Positions 6,074 through 6,207 of a stretch of DNA of 6,207 nt are shown in pieces. A program made the position numbers and the translations under genes. Position 1 is the first letter of the stretch, and every line of letters begins with the position of its first letter. The notes beneath the pieces are model-generated. The model did no database searches. It saw nothing but the letters and a program-made list of their open reading frames with translations, and was not told the origin of the DNA. Source of the stretch: Nocardia sp. (lineage in GTDB: Bacteria; Actinomycetota; Actinomycetes; Mycobacteriales; Mycobacteriaceae); the NCBI GenBank assembly GCA_017354515.1, contig JAFMQT010000187.1, positions 1,968 through 8,174 of the forward strand, in the 5' to 3' direction.

Positions 6074-6128
6074 ATATTTCAGGCATCCAGATCGGCGAGC
6101 AGCCGAGTACCGAGAAAGTCGTCCTCAC

Positions 6129-6207
6129 GTGAATACACGCATGTCCATCGCCTTGTCCCGCGCGCTGGTCGCCACCGGCGCCGCCGCCGGCATCGCCCTG
6201 TCCGCCG
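6129..6207 (+). CDS. Exported protein, 5' end only (possible YcnI/DUF1775 family)
   Basis: Only the first 26 codons are inside the window: MNTRMSIALSRALVATGAAAGIALSA. This is a typical Sec signal peptide, with a short positive N-region (R4, R11) and a long Ala/Gly/Leu hydrophobic core. The cleavage site has not been reached. The start is GTG 6129, with a purine-rich GAGAAAG at 6112-6118 ten bases upstream. An ATG at 6141 (residue 5) is an alternative start. The mature protein cannot be seen, so the family is not shown by the sequence. The preceding His-rich membrane protein gene makes a YcnI-type copper-binding protein a reasonable guess. The open frame runs off the right edge. Confidence 0.65.
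   Translation, partial: MNTRMSIALSRALVATGAAAGIALSA

Overview
The window is GC-rich, densely coding DNA that looks like an actinobacterial chromosome, most likely Nocardia or a close relative. This rests on the strongly GC-biased third positions, the GTG starts, and the gene families present: an actinobacterial-style HtpG, a TM0106-type RecB-like nuclease and a DUF6474-like protein. The genus is an inference, not a measurement. I see no mobile element, CRISPR array, tRNA or rRNA.

Left part, minus strand (6-4678). A divergent intergenic region at about 4679-4757 starts a two-gene minus-strand unit. The first gene encodes a two-domain nuclease, with an N-terminal RecB/Cas4-like domain carrying four candidate Fe-S cysteines and a C-terminal RNase H-like/DEDD exonuclease domain. 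The second is htpG (bacterial Hsp90). The two genes share a 4-base GTGA overlap, so translation is probably coupled. htpG ends at a perfect 14-bp hairpin terminator at 734-765. Beyond it, on the same strand but probably transcribed separately, lies a DUF1361 membrane protein gene.

Right part, plus strand (4758-6207). A basic coiled-coil protein with one hydrophobic segment (DUF6474-like) is followed after 13 bases by a small four-helix membrane protein with a His/Met/Cys-rich loop. A weak hairpin and a 116-base gap then precede a gene cut off by the window edge. Only the signal peptide of that last gene is visible. The pairing suggests the start of a metal (possibly copper) handling group of the YcnI/CopC kind, but this is an inference from context.

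Most of the window is ordinary housekeeping sequence. The points most worth a second look are the nuclease-Hsp90 coupling, a hairpin just upstream of the htpG start, an apparently degenerate N-terminal nuclease site beside an intact-looking C-terminal exonuclease site, and the His-rich membrane protein.
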